Assembly (NCBI RefSeq): GCF_018448785.1 | Contig: NZ_JAHCLU010000004.1 | Span: forward strand, 1 to 64,000 | DNA length: 64,000 bases | Source of the DNA: Halomonas jincaotanensis | Lineage (GTDB): Bacteria > Pseudomonadota > Gammaproteobacteria > Pseudomonadales > Halomonadaceae | Direction of reading: 5' to 3' | Shown: in pieces, positions 54,371-64,000 of the stretch | Layout of the letters: each line of letters opens with the position of its first letter | Position numbering within the stretch: position 1 is the stretch's first letter | Program-made: the position numbers and the translations under genes | The notes under the pieces: generated by a model | Database searches by the model: none | The model's input: the letters and a program-made list of their open reading frames with translations, nothing else | What the model was told of the DNA's origin: nothing

Positions 54371-55636
54371 ATGCTCGGTTTTTTCAAGCGCAAGAAGCCC
54401 AAGGATAGCTCCCAAACACCAGACTCGGCCGAGAGCGAAGCATTAACGGACGACACCAGCGATGTCGTCGATGACACGACCGCCGAGGCCGCTGAGCTGC
54501 GCCAGCCGGAGGCCGTAGACGACGTTGCTGCGCCGACTGCCGAACCTCCCGTCGAGGCCCCTGATGAACCGCCCGTCGAGACGCCGGATCCGCCCGTCGA
54601 AAAGCCCGTCAGGGCCGCGCTCCAGGAAAAGCCTGGAAGCAGCGGCACGGCCGGAAAGGATATGGTTGGAAAAGACACGGCCGGAAAAGAAAAGGCCGGC
54701 TGGTTCTCGCGCATGCGGGCGGGGCTCGGCAAGACCCGGGCGAGCTTCACCGAGGGCGTGGCTGGGCTGTTCCTCGGCAGCAAGCAGATCGACGATGACC
54801 TCATGGAGGAGCTGGAGACCCAGCTGCTGATGGCCGACGTGGGGATCGAGGCCACCACCGAGATCATCGATCGCCTCACCGATCGCGTGTCGCGCAAGGA
54901 GCTCAAGGAGCCGCAGGCCCTCTATCGCGCGCTGCAGGAAGAGCTCTCCGGCATGCTCGAGCCAGTCACCCGGCCGCTCGTCTTACCTCCCAAGGGAAGT
55001 GGGCCTTTCGTCATCCTGGTGGTGGGGGTCAATGGCGTGGGCAAGACTACCACCATCGGCAAGCTGACCCAGCGCTTCCAGCGTGAGGGCCGCAGCGTAA
55101 TGCTGGCGGCCGGCGACACCTTCCGTGCCGCCGCCGTTGAGCAGCTTCAGGTATGGGGCGAGCGCAACAGCGTGCCGGTGATCGCCCAGCATAGCGGGGC
55201 CGATAGCGCCTCGGTGGTCTTCGACGCCGTGGCCGCCGCCAAGGCGCGCAAGATCGATGTGTTGATCGCCGACACTGCCGGCCGTCTGCACAACAAGGCG
55301 CACCTGATGGAAGAGCTCAAGAAGGTCCACCGTGTTATGGGCAAGCTCGATGACACCGCGCCCCACGAGGTGATGCTGGTGCTCGATGCCGGCACCGGTC
55401 AGAACGCCATCTCTCAGGCCAGTACTTTCAACGAGGCGGTGCCGATCACCGGCATCACCCTGACCAAGCTCGACGGTACCGCCAAGGGCGGCATCATCTT
55501 CGCCCTGGCTAAGCAGCTTGGCACACCGATCCGCTTCATCGGGGTTGGTGAGTCGCTGGACGACCTGCGCCCCTTCGTGGCCACCGAGTTCGTCGATGCC
55601 CTGTTCGACCGGGAAAGAGCAGACGCCGAGGGATGA
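54371..55636 (+). CDS. ftsY: SRP receptor GTPase FtsY
   Basis: 421 residues. Acidic N-terminal A domain (about 10-110) with low-complexity repeats (PPVE repeated with EAPD/TPDP spacing; GKDxxGK repeats), then the NG domains (about 118-421) with P-loop GVNGVGKTTT, DTAGRLHNK, TKLDGTAKGG and IGVGESLDDLRPF. It docks Ffh-ribosome complexes at the membrane. ATG at 54371, with GCGAGG upstream, precedes the usual MLGFFKRKK membrane-targeting start. First gene of ftsY-ftsE-ftsX-rpoH. Confidence 0.95.
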   Translation: MLGFFKRKKPKDSSQTPDSAESEALTDDTSDVVDDTTAEAAELRQPEAVDDVAAPTAEPPVEAPDEPPVETPDPPVEKPVRAALQEKPGSSGTAGKDMVGKDTAGKEKAGWFSRMRAGLGKTRASFTEGVAGLFLGSKQIDDDLMEELETQLLMADVGIEATTEIIDRLTDRVSRKELKEPQALYRALQEELSGMLEPVTRPLVLPPKGSGPFVILVVGVNGVGKTTTIGKLTQRFQREGRSVMLAAGDTFRAAAVEQLQVWGERNSVPVIAQHSGADSASVVFDAVAAAKARKIDVLIADTAGRLHNKAHLMEELKKVHRVMGKLDDTAPHEVMLVLDAGTGQNAISQASTFNEAVPITGITLTKLDGTAKGGIIFALAKQLGTPIRFIGVGESLDDLRPFVATEFVDALFDRERADAEG

Positions 55637-56301
55637 TTGCCTTCGAGCACGTCGGCAAGCGCTATGGAGGTCGTTTCGAGGCGCTCGCCAATATTGATTT
55701 TCGTGTGCGGCGCGGCGAGATGGTGTTTCTCACTGGCCATTCCGGCGCCGGCAAGAGTTCGCTGCTGCGCCTGGTCATGCGGCTGGAGCGGCCGAGCCGA
55801 GGCCGTGTGATGGTGGCTGGCCACGACATCGATCGTCTGCATCATAGCCAGGTCCCGTTCTATCGCCGCCAGATCGGCGTGGTCTTCCAGGATCATCAGC
55901 TACTTTTCGATCGATCCATCTACCACAACGTCGCGCTGCCGTTGGAGATCCAGGGCATCGAACCCCGCGAGGCATCACGCCGCGTGCGGGCATCGCTGGA
56001 CAAGGTAGGACTCTTGCACCGCGAAAAGGCGCTGCCCATCGAGCTTTCCAGCGGTGAGCAGCAGCGCGTGGGCATTGCCCGGGCGGTGGTAAACACCCCG
56101 GCGCTGCTGTTGGCCGACGAGCCTACCGGCAATCTCGACCCTCAGCTTTCCGCCGACATCATGGCGCTCTTCGAAGACTTCAACCGCATCGGCACCACGG
56201 TCATGGTGGCCAGTCATGACCTGGCACTGATTGCGCGGCTGCGCCATCGGGTGCTGCGCCTGAGCGACGGCCGTCTGGTGGCCGACGAGGAGGCGGCTTG
56301 A
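55633..56301 (+). CDS. ftsE: cell-division ABC ATPase FtsE
   Basis: 222 residues: Walker [10 protein letters not shown] (near 36-44), LSSGEQQR as the signature (the Ser-Ser form usual in FtsE), Walker [13 protein letters not shown]. It pairs with FtsX and activates periplasmic amidases through EnvC for septal peptidoglycan splitting. ATG overlaps the ftsY stop (ATGA). Confidence 0.96.
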   Translation: MIAFEHVGKRYGGRFEALANIDFRVRRGEMVFLTGHSGAGKSSLLRLVMRLERPSRGRVMVAGHDIDRLHHSQVPFYRRQIGVVFQDHQLLFDRSIYHNVALPLEIQGIEPREASRRVRASLDKVGLLHREKALPIELSSGEQQRVGIARAVVNTPALLLADEPTGNLDPQLSADIMALFEDFNRIGTTVMVASHDLALIARLRHRVLRLSDGRLVADEEAA

Positions 56302-57275
56302 GTCCCAAGCCCACTCGACCGTCGCCCCGGGGCGCACAGAGCCAGCGTGCCCGCTCGGGTAACCGCTTGCGCGGCTGGGCCCGCCATCACCGCGCCATGA
56401 GCCTGGACAGCGCGCGCCGTCTACTTCGCCATCCTATTGGCAGTCTGATGACCATGCTGGCCATCGCCATTGCCTTGGTGCTGCCTGCCGCGCTATGGCT
56501 GACGCTGGATAGCGCTCGGCTGCTCGATGCCGAGCTCACCGAGAGCGCGACCCTCACTGCTTACCTGACCTCCCCGGTGGACGATGGCGAAGCGAAGCGT
56601 ATCGAGGAGGCCTTGGCCGCCCAGAATGGCGTGGCCAGCACCCGGCTAATCACGGCGGCCGAGGGCATGGCCGAGTTCCAGGCCTCGCTGGGCCTGGATG
56701 ATGCCCTGGCGCGACTCGAGGATAATCCGCTCCCGGCCAGTGTCGTGGTGACCCCGGGGGATGCCTCACCCGACGCAGTTCAGCAACTGGCCGATGCCCT
56801 CGAGGCGATTGCTGGTGTCGAGGAGGTGCGCCTGGATCTGGCCTGGATCGAGCGGTTGCGCCACCTGGCCGAGCTGGGGCGCCGCGTCGCCCTGGCGCTG
56901 GCGGTGCTGTTCGGGTCGGGCGTATTGCTGGTGGTCGGCAATACCATCCGCCTGGCGGTGGAGAGCCGGCGTCAGGAGATCGAAGTGGTGACGCTGATCG
57001 GCGCTACTCATGCCTTCGTGCGTCGGCCTTTTCTTTACAGCGGCGCCTGGTATGGCCTGGGGGGCGGCTTGATCGCCTGGGGCCTGTTGACGCTAGGCAG
57101 CGATTGGCTCGCGGCGCCGGTCGCGGCGCTGGCGGGAAGCTACGGGGCGAGCTTCAGCCTGCCTCGATTAGCGTTGTCCAGCTCGGCAATACTGCTAGCA
57201 TGTAGTACACTATTGGGTCTGCTGGGGGCCTGGATTGCGGTGAGTCGACATCTCGCCGAAATACGGCCACGGTAA
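56298..57275 (+). CDS. ftsX: cell-division ABC permease FtsX
   Basis: 325 residues with four membrane helices: one near 50-70, then a large periplasmic domain (about 75-205) that contacts EnvC, and three more near 200-310. A basic N-terminal stretch of about 35 residues is cytoplasmic. The start is TTG at 56298 overlapping the ftsE stop (TTGA). It transmits FtsE ATP hydrolysis to the periplasm. Confidence 0.94.
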   Translation: MSPKPTRPSPRGAQSQRARSGNRLRGWARHHRAMSLDSARRLLRHPIGSLMTMLAIAIALVLPAALWLTLDSARLLDAELTESATLTAYLTSPVDDGEAKRIEEALAAQNGVASTRLITAAEGMAEFQASLGLDDALARLEDNPLPASVVVTPGDASPDAVQQLADALEAIAGVEEVRLDLAWIERLRHLAELGRRVALALAVLFGSGVLLVVGNTIRLAVESRRQEIEVVTLIGATHAFVRRPFLYSGAWYGLGGGLIAWGLLTLGSDWLAAPVAALAGSYGASFSLPRLALSSSAILLACSTLLGLLGAWIAVSRHLAEIRPR

Positions 57276-57366
57276 AACGAATTCGCCAGTCAATCGGCGA
57301 AAGCAGCGAAGACGCGGTCGCCCCGAGTGAGGCTGGGCTCCTGGGTCAATCATCGCTGAATTGTCG

Positions 57367-57393
57367 GAACCTTTGGCGGCTGCCGCTCTCAAA
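57367..57393 (+). promoter_or_regulatory. candidate sigma-E promoter of rpoH
   Basis: GAACCT (57367-57372) and TCAAA (57389-57393) are 16 bases apart, close to the sigma-E consensus GAACTT-N16-TCNNA. The -10 is 97 bases before the rpoH ATG. In E. coli rpoH also has a sigma-E promoter. A GTACA-N6-TGTAC inverted repeat (57407-57422) lies just downstream. Confidence 0.45.
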
Positions 57394-57489
57394 GGTCGCG
57401 AAACCTGTACATCATTCTGTACGTCATATTAGGGCCAGGTATTTGAGATTGGATACGTATTTGGGCTTCGAAAGGGAGACATCCTGCAT

Positions 57490-58356
57490 ATGAGCACCAG
57501 TCTTCTGCCAGTGGGCCAGTTATCGCCGGGGCGTGACCTTAACGGGTACATCCAGTCGGTCAACCGCATACCGATGCTGTCCGCCGACGAGGAGCGAGAC
57601 TTGGCCTTCCGTCTGCATGACGAGGGCGATCTTGAGGCGGCGCGTCGCCTGGTGCTGTCGCACCTGCGCTTCGTCGTGCACATCGCGCGAAGCTATTCCG
57701 GCTATGGATTGCCGCAGGCCGACCTGATTCAGGAAGGCAATGTGGGATTGATGAAGGCCGTCAAGCGCTTCGACCCCAACCAGGGGGTGCGGTTGGTGTC
57801 CTTTGCCGTGCACTGGATCAAGGCCGAGATTCACGAATTCGTGCTACGTAACTGGCGCATCGTGAAAATCGCCACGACCAAGGCCCAGCGCAAGTTGTTC
57901 TTCAATCTGCGCGGTGCCAAGAAGCGGCTGTCGTGGTTGAACACCAGCGAGGTCGAGGCAATTGCCAAGGATCTTGATGTCAAGCCTGAGGTGGTGCGCG
58001 AAATGGAAGGGCGCCTGTCGGCTCACGATGCCGGTTTCGACGCCGCACCGAACGATGACGAAGAGTCCACCTATCAGGCGCCGGTTCACTACCTCGATGA
58101 TGCCTCCGGTGACCCGGCGACCCAACTCGAGGACAGCGACTGGGAAGGCGACGCTACACGACGCCTCCAGCTCGCCCTGGAGACATTGGACGAGCGCTCA
58201 CGGGACATCCTGCAGCGGCGCTGGCTGAGTGACCATAAGTCGACGCTTCACGATCTGGCCGACGTCTATGGCATTTCGGCCGAGCGCATTCGTCAGCTCG
58301 AGAAGAACGCCATGAAGAAGATACGCCACCAGATCGGCGACGCCCTGGTCGCCTGA
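57490..58356 (+). CDS. rpoH: heat-shock sigma factor RpoH (sigma-32)
   Basis: 288 residues, region 2 ([19 protein letters not shown]), region 4 HTH at the C-terminus ([20 protein letters not shown], in part) and the RpoH box ([10 protein letters not shown], about 136-145), which distinguishes sigma-32 from other sigma factors and is bound by DnaK. It drives chaperone and protease genes on heat shock. GGAGA is upstream of the ATG. The 214-base leader after ftsX could hold the RNA thermosensor known in E. coli, but I did not fold it. Confidence 0.96.
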   Translation: MSTSLLPVGQLSPGRDLNGYIQSVNRIPMLSADEERDLAFRLHDEGDLEAARRLVLSHLRFVVHIARSYSGYGLPQADLIQEGNVGLMKAVKRFDPNQGVRLVSFAVHWIKAEIHEFVLRNWRIVKIATTKAQRKLFFNLRGAKKRLSWLNTSEVEAIAKDLDVKPEVVREMEGRLSAHDAGFDAAPNDDEESTYQAPVHYLDDASGDPATQLEDSDWEGDATRRLQLALETLDERSRDILQRRWLSDHKSTLHDLADVYGISAERIRQLEKNAMKKIRHQIGDALVA

Positions 58357-58425
58357 GCCTCGACGGCATCGCCCGATCGATTTTCCCGATAGACATTCGT
58401 TCTGGGGGTGTCGTCTTGAGAGTAT

Positions 58426-58451
58426 AAGCCCTGGCCTTGGTCGGGGCTTTT
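58426..58451 (+). terminator. terminator of rpoH
   Basis: AAGCCC at 58426-58431 pairs with GGGCTT at 58444-58449, with CC/GG pairing in the loop, and is followed by TTT. It also lies at the 3' end of slmA, on the opposite strand. Confidence 0.65.
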
Positions 58452-58479
58452 GCGTGTGTGGTTCTTGCGTTGACGAGGC

Positions 58480-59091
58480 TCAGATATGCTGCGGTGCGTC
58501 CTGCAACAGCTGGGACGACAGCAGTCGCCACTGGTCATCCCAGTGTGCAGTGGGGTGGTGGCGGAAATCGCTGCGCACGTACTGGGAGATTTGTCCCTCG
58601 GCATAGGCCAGCAACAGGTTGGCCGTGGCCGACACCGTCAGGGAGGTACGCCGTCCCTCGCGGAGTTCCGCCTCCCGCAAGATCTGCTTGAACTGCGTCT
58701 CGAGCCGTTCGAAGAGCTGGTGAATGCGCAGCCGCAGACGGGCAGTCTCGCCGGTCAGGGCGTCGCCGCCGAGCAGTCGCGACAGGCCCGGATTCTTCTC
58801 GGCAAAGGCCAGCACCAGGATGAGTATTCTGCCGCAGCGCGGTATCGCCTCGGTTTCCTCTTCGAGGATGCGATTAATGCGCGCGAAGAGCGTCTCCTCA
58901 ATGAAGGCGATGAGCCCTTCGAACATGCGCGCCTTGCTCGGAAAGTGGCGATATAGCGCGGCCTCCGAGACGCCGACCTGGCGTGCCAGGGCGGCGACGG
59001 TGATGCGCTTGCCGCTGTCTTCCTGAAGCATCAGCGCCAACGCCTGCAAGATCTGCTCGCGGCGCGTGGGAGTGGGATTTTCCTGCGTCAT
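58480..59091 (-). CDS. slmA: nucleoid occlusion factor SlmA
   Basis: 203 residues of the TetR family with [41 protein letters not shown] (in part [19 protein letters not shown]), which follows E. coli SlmA closely. SlmA binds SBS sites over most of the chromosome except the terminus and disassembles FtsZ rings over DNA. It is in a run with argB and algC on the minus strand, 79 bases after argB, as in Pseudomonas-type gene order. MinCDE and ZapB genes are also in this window. Confidence 0.94.
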   Translation of the reverse strand: MTQENPTPTRREQILQALALMLQEDSGKRITVAALARQVGVSEAALYRHFPSKARMFEGLIAFIEETLFARINRILEEETEAIPRCGRILILVLAFAEKNPGLSRLLGGDALTGETARLRLRIHQLFERLETQFKQILREAELREGRRTSLTVSATANLLLAYAEGQISQYVRSDFRHHPTAHWDDQWRLLSSQLLQDAPQHI

Positions 59092-59170
59092 GTGCGTCTT
59101 TTCTTTTATAGGGGTCGCTTCATCCTAATGGGGGCCTTGGCTCGGCGCAAAGCGCGGGGCACCGTCAGGC

Positions 59171-61562
<2,392 letters not shown>

Positions 61563-61629
61563 GGCGTCGATTCCTGTTGACTAGATGAAAAAGCTTGAGT
61601 GCTTGAAAAAAGTTTGACGTCTTGAGGAC

Positions 61630-62097
61630 TTAGTGTCTTCCCGAACTGCCGAAGCCATCGTCGCCTCGGGCACTGCTGACAAAGTCGTTGACGACATCAA
61701 GCTCGGCCTGCACCACGGGTACGATCACATACTGTGCCAGGCGCTCGAAGGGCTCCAGAGTGAAGGCGCGATCGCTGCGGTTCCATACCGACACCATCAG
61801 CTCGCCCTGATAGTCCGAATCGATCAAGCCCACCAGGTTGCCGAGCACGATGCCGTGTTTATGGCCAAGCCCCGAGCGCGGCAGGATCATGCCGGCGAGG
61901 TTCGGGTTGTCGAGATGCATGGCGAGCCCGGTGCGCACCAGCTCGCACTGGCCTGGCGAAAGCGTCAGCGGGGCGTCGAGCAGGGCGCGCAGGTCCATGC
62001 CGGCGGAGCCGTCGGTCGTGTAGTGGGGCAGGTAGTCGGCCATGCGGGGGTCGAGCAGTTTGACGGCCAGGCGAGGCCGCGGTGAAGTGTGGGGCAT
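61630..62097 (-). CDS. dut: dUTP diphosphatase
   Basis: 155 residues with the dUTPase motifs: SAGMDLRA (motif 1), [10 protein letters not shown] (2), [10 protein letters not shown] (3), [11 protein letters not shown] (4) and [10 protein letters not shown] (5, C-terminal lid). It removes dUTP and supplies dUMP for thymidylate. It starts 25 bases after coaBC and is cotranscribed with it. Confidence 0.96.
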   Translation of the reverse strand: MPHTSPRPRLAVKLLDPRMADYLPHYTTDGSAGMDLRALLDAPLTLSPGQCELVRTGLAMHLDNPNLAGMILPRSGLGHKHGIVLGNLVGLIDSDYQGELMVSVWNRSDRAFTLEPFERLAQYVIVPVVQAELDVVNDFVSSARGDDGFGSSGRH

Positions 62098-62122
62098 TGA
62101 AGCGTCCAGGGTCGGGTTCGAA

Positions 62123-63505
62123 TCAGGGGCTGCGCCTTGCCTGGAGGCAATGTAGCGCGCGTCGGATCACGGTGAGTGCCAGTTGCGATTTGGGCTGGGA
62201 GGGCAGGTCGTCGCGACCCAGGCGGTCGCTGCCCTGCCACGCCCCATCCTGCCAGCGTCCTTCGCGCCACAGCAGCAGGGCGGCATTGTCGTCGGCGCCG
62301 AAGCCGCCTCCGGCGCGCGAGACGTCATTGGCGACGATCATGTCGAGCTTCTTGCGCAGCAGCTTGTCGCGGGCGTAGGTCTCGAGCTCGCGGGTCTCGG
62401 CGGCAAACCCCACCACCAGCGGCCATGGTCCGTCATCGGGGCGGCGGGCGGCGACGCCGGCGATGATGTCGGGGTTCTTGACCAGACGCAGGGTCAGCCC
62501 CTCGTCGTCCTCGCGCTTCTTGATCTTGTGCTCGGCGGCGGCTTCGGCACGGTAGTCGGCCACTGCCGCGCAGCCGATGAAGATGTCGCTGTCCTCGGCA
62601 AGGCGGTCGGCGGCTTCGGCCATGTCGAGCGCCGTCTCCACGTCGAATCGCTCGATCCCTTCCGGCGTGGGCAGCGCGACCGGCCCGCTGATCAGCCTGA
62701 CCCGGGCACCAAGCGAGGCGGCGGCCGTGGCGAGCGCATAGCCCATCTTGCCGGAGCTGTGGTTGGAGAGATAACGTACCGGATCGAGAGGCTCACGGGT
62801 GGGACCGGCGGTGATCGTGATGGTCAGGCCCATGGCCTCATGTGAAGCATTTAGTGTGGCCATCGTGGCGTTGGATATCCCGGCAGGCGCGGTATCGGGG
62901 GCCATAGGAGAGGTCGGCGCGGCATCGGGTGCCATAGAGAGCAGGGCCGCGAGGATCGCTTCAGGCTCCATCATGCGCCCCGGACCCACGTCGCCACAGG
63001 CCTGGTCGCCGCTCGAGGGGCCGAGCAGGCGCCAGCCATCGGCCTCGAGTCGCGCCGCATTGCGATGCGTGGCGGGATGTCGCCACATCGCCTGGTTCAT
63101 CGCCGGTGCCATCACCTTGTGGGCGTCGCTCGCCAGGCATAGGGTGGTGAGCAGGTCATCGGCCATGCCGATGGCCAGGCGCGCCATCACATCGGCGGTG
63201 GCCGGCGCGATGAGGATGATATCGGCCCAGCGGGCCAGCTCGATATGCCCCATGCCGGCCTCGGCGTCGGGATCGAGCAGGGAGGTGCGCACGGCTTCCC
63301 CCGTCAATGCCTGTAGTGTCATTGGCGCGATGAACGCCCGGGCGCCCTCGGTCATGACCACGCGCACTTCGGCACCCGACTGCTTAAGCAGTCGGGCGAG
63401 CGTTGCGCTCTTGTAGGCGGCAATACCGGCACTGATTCCGAGCAATATGTGGCGGCCCGCGATCGGCCGGTCGCCGGCGTTCTCCGGGCCAGGCAACGTT
63501 GACAT
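62123..63505 (-). CDS. coaBC: CoaBC: phosphopantothenoylcysteine decarboxylase / phosphopantothenate-cysteine ligase
   Basis: 460 residues, larger than E. coli Dfp (406). CoaC half (1-187): FMN-binding [11 protein letters not shown], His87, [16 protein letters not shown] (Asn137) and Cys170 in [13 protein letters not shown]. CoaB half (about 226-460): [25 protein letters not shown] (in part [19 protein letters not shown]) and [11 protein letters not shown] linker (188-225) contains an internal repeat, MAPDAAP and MAPDTAP, which accounts for the extra length. It makes 4'-phosphopantetheine precursor for coenzyme A. First gene of a five-gene run to slmA. Confidence 0.95.
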   Translation of the reverse strand: MSTLPGPENAGDRPIAGRHILLGISAGIAAYKSATLARLLKQSGAEVRVVMTEGARAFIAPMTLQALTGEAVRTSLLDPDAEAGMGHIELARWADIILIAPATADVMARLAIGMADDLLTTLCLASDAHKVMAPAMNQAMWRHPATHRNAARLEADGWRLLGPSSGDQACGDVGPGRMMEPEAILAALLSMAPDAAPTSPMAPDTAPAGISNATMATLNASHEAMGLTITITAGPTREPLDPVRYLSNHSSGKMGYALATAAASLGARVRLISGPVALPTPEGIERFDVETALDMAEAADRLAEDSDIFIGCAAVADYRAEAAAEHKIKKREDDEGLTLRLVKNPDIIAGVAARRPDDGPWPLVVGFAAETRELETYARDKLLRKKLDMIVANDVSRAGGGFGADDNAALLLWREGRWQDGAWQGSDRLGRDDLPSQPKSQLALTVIRRALHCLQARRSP

Positions 63506-63635
63506 GGCAATATCCGAACGGAAATACGATGGGCCCAGCTTACCATCGCCGCCCGATATTGCGTAGCGAACGGGCCGACGGCGAGTGGCAGCGAATAACG
63601 ACTAACAGCCATCTGGGACAAGTAGGGAGATATCC

Positions 63636-64000
63636 ATGGCGATTCGTGACTGGCCCGAAGGGGAACGCCCCCGAGAGAAATTGCTGGCGCTGGGGTCGCC
63701 TGCCTTATCCGATGCGGAGCTGCTGGCGATATTTCTGCGCGTGGGCGTCCAGGGACGCTCGGCGGTGGATCTGGCGCGCGATCTACTCGCCGCCTTCGGG
63801 GGCCTGCGTCAGCTGCTGGAGGCCGACCAGACGCGCTTTTGCGCCGAACACGGGCTGGGCACGGCCAAGTTCGTACAGCTTCAGGCCACACTGGAGCTGT
63901 CGCGCCGCCATCTGGCGAGCCAGCTGGCGCGAGGCGATGCGCTGACGTCGCCGTCGTTGGTTCGGGCCTATCTTGCCTCGCAGCTGCGCCATCTCGGCCA
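63636..64000 (+). CDS. radC: DNA repair protein RadC family, 5' part
   Basis: The first 121 codons are present; the gene continues past the window. The opening [50 protein letters not shown] is the N-terminal helix-hairpin-helix domain of RadC/YsnA-type proteins (in part [20 protein letters not shown]). The MPN/JAB metalloprotease-like domain lies outside. RadC's role in repair is disputed. GGGAGA precedes ATG at 63636. It is divergent from coaBC, with 130 bases between start codons, and upstream of rpmB in many relatives. Confidence 0.9.
   Translation, partial: MAIRDWPEGERPREKLLALGSPALSDAELLAIFLRVGVQGRSAVDLARDLLAAFGGLRQLLEADQTRFCAEHGLGTAKFVQLQATLELSRRHLASQLARGDALTSPSLVRAYLASQLRHLG

Overview
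The window is a GC-rich (roughly 64%) stretch of gammaproteobacterial chromosome that looks like the family Halomonadaceae (Halomonas or a close relative). The reasons are a PhaB-type acetoacetyl-CoA reductase, acidic proteins, and housekeeping blocks arranged much as in Pseudomonas and other Oceanospirillales-type genomes (ffh-rpsP-rimM-trmD-rplS, xerD-dsbC-hom-thrC-recJ-like, prfB-lysS, rsmD/ftsY-ftsE-ftsX-rpoH, coaBC-dut-algC-argB-slmA). The genus is an inference from gene content; no database search was possible.

Layout. 1-65 is the tail of an rRNA operon (3' end of 5S rRNA and its terminator). 190-11200 holds mostly single metabolic or conserved-hypothetical genes: an acidic lipoprotein, Tim44-like protein, cysteine hydrolase, yaaA, tas, a Sel1 protein, a DEDDh exonuclease, a LOG-family protein, a five-gene minus-strand cluster containing ybaK, a PatB-type C-S lyase, and a CnoX/YbbN homologue. 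11178-11799 is a gene-poor, partly AT-rich stretch with a gene remnant or tiny membrane gene and short repeats. It is followed by a four-gene polar amino-acid ABC transporter operon (11800-14826). 15020-16645 has a small conserved protein, an initiator tRNA-Met and phaB. 16672-23221 has a large DUF349 protein, minCDE and sbcB. 23316-30603 has a pitrilysin-like protease, a SRAP-family protein without its catalytic residues, a TetR-PlsC pair, a CorB/YfjD-like protein and YpjD.

30784-41634 is the translation, secretion and amino-acid block: ffh, rpsP, rimM, trmD, rplS, xerD, dsbC, hom, thrC, a recJ-like gene and a YitT protein. 42118-45267 is a copper efflux locus: a MerR regulator with a textbook 19-bp-spacer promoter/operator, a CopA-type ATPase and, overlapping its stop, a 26-residue membrane microprotein. 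45483-50182 has a FadL-type porin, prfB with its programmed +1 frameshift, and lysS with a duplicated 3' end. 50253-53561 has an MFS pump, bolA, a HolD(psi)-like gene, rimI and zapB. 53638-58356 has rsmD, ftsY, ftsE, ftsX and rpoH, with a candidate sigma-E promoter before rpoH. 58480-63505 is slmA-argB-algC-dut-coaBC on the minus strand, and radC runs off the right end.

Functionally the window is rich in cell-division control (minCDE, slmA, zapB, ftsEX, xerD) and in both SRP GTPases (ffh, ftsY). It carries no prophage, insertion sequence, CRISPR array or integrated defence island that I can recognise. The most unusual items are the catalytically dead SRAP protein, the copA-coupled microprotein, the cysteine-poor CnoX, the atypical cysteine layout of the copper-locus MerR protein, the U1/U72 initiator tRNA, and the cluster of candidate regulatory sites before the FadL porin.
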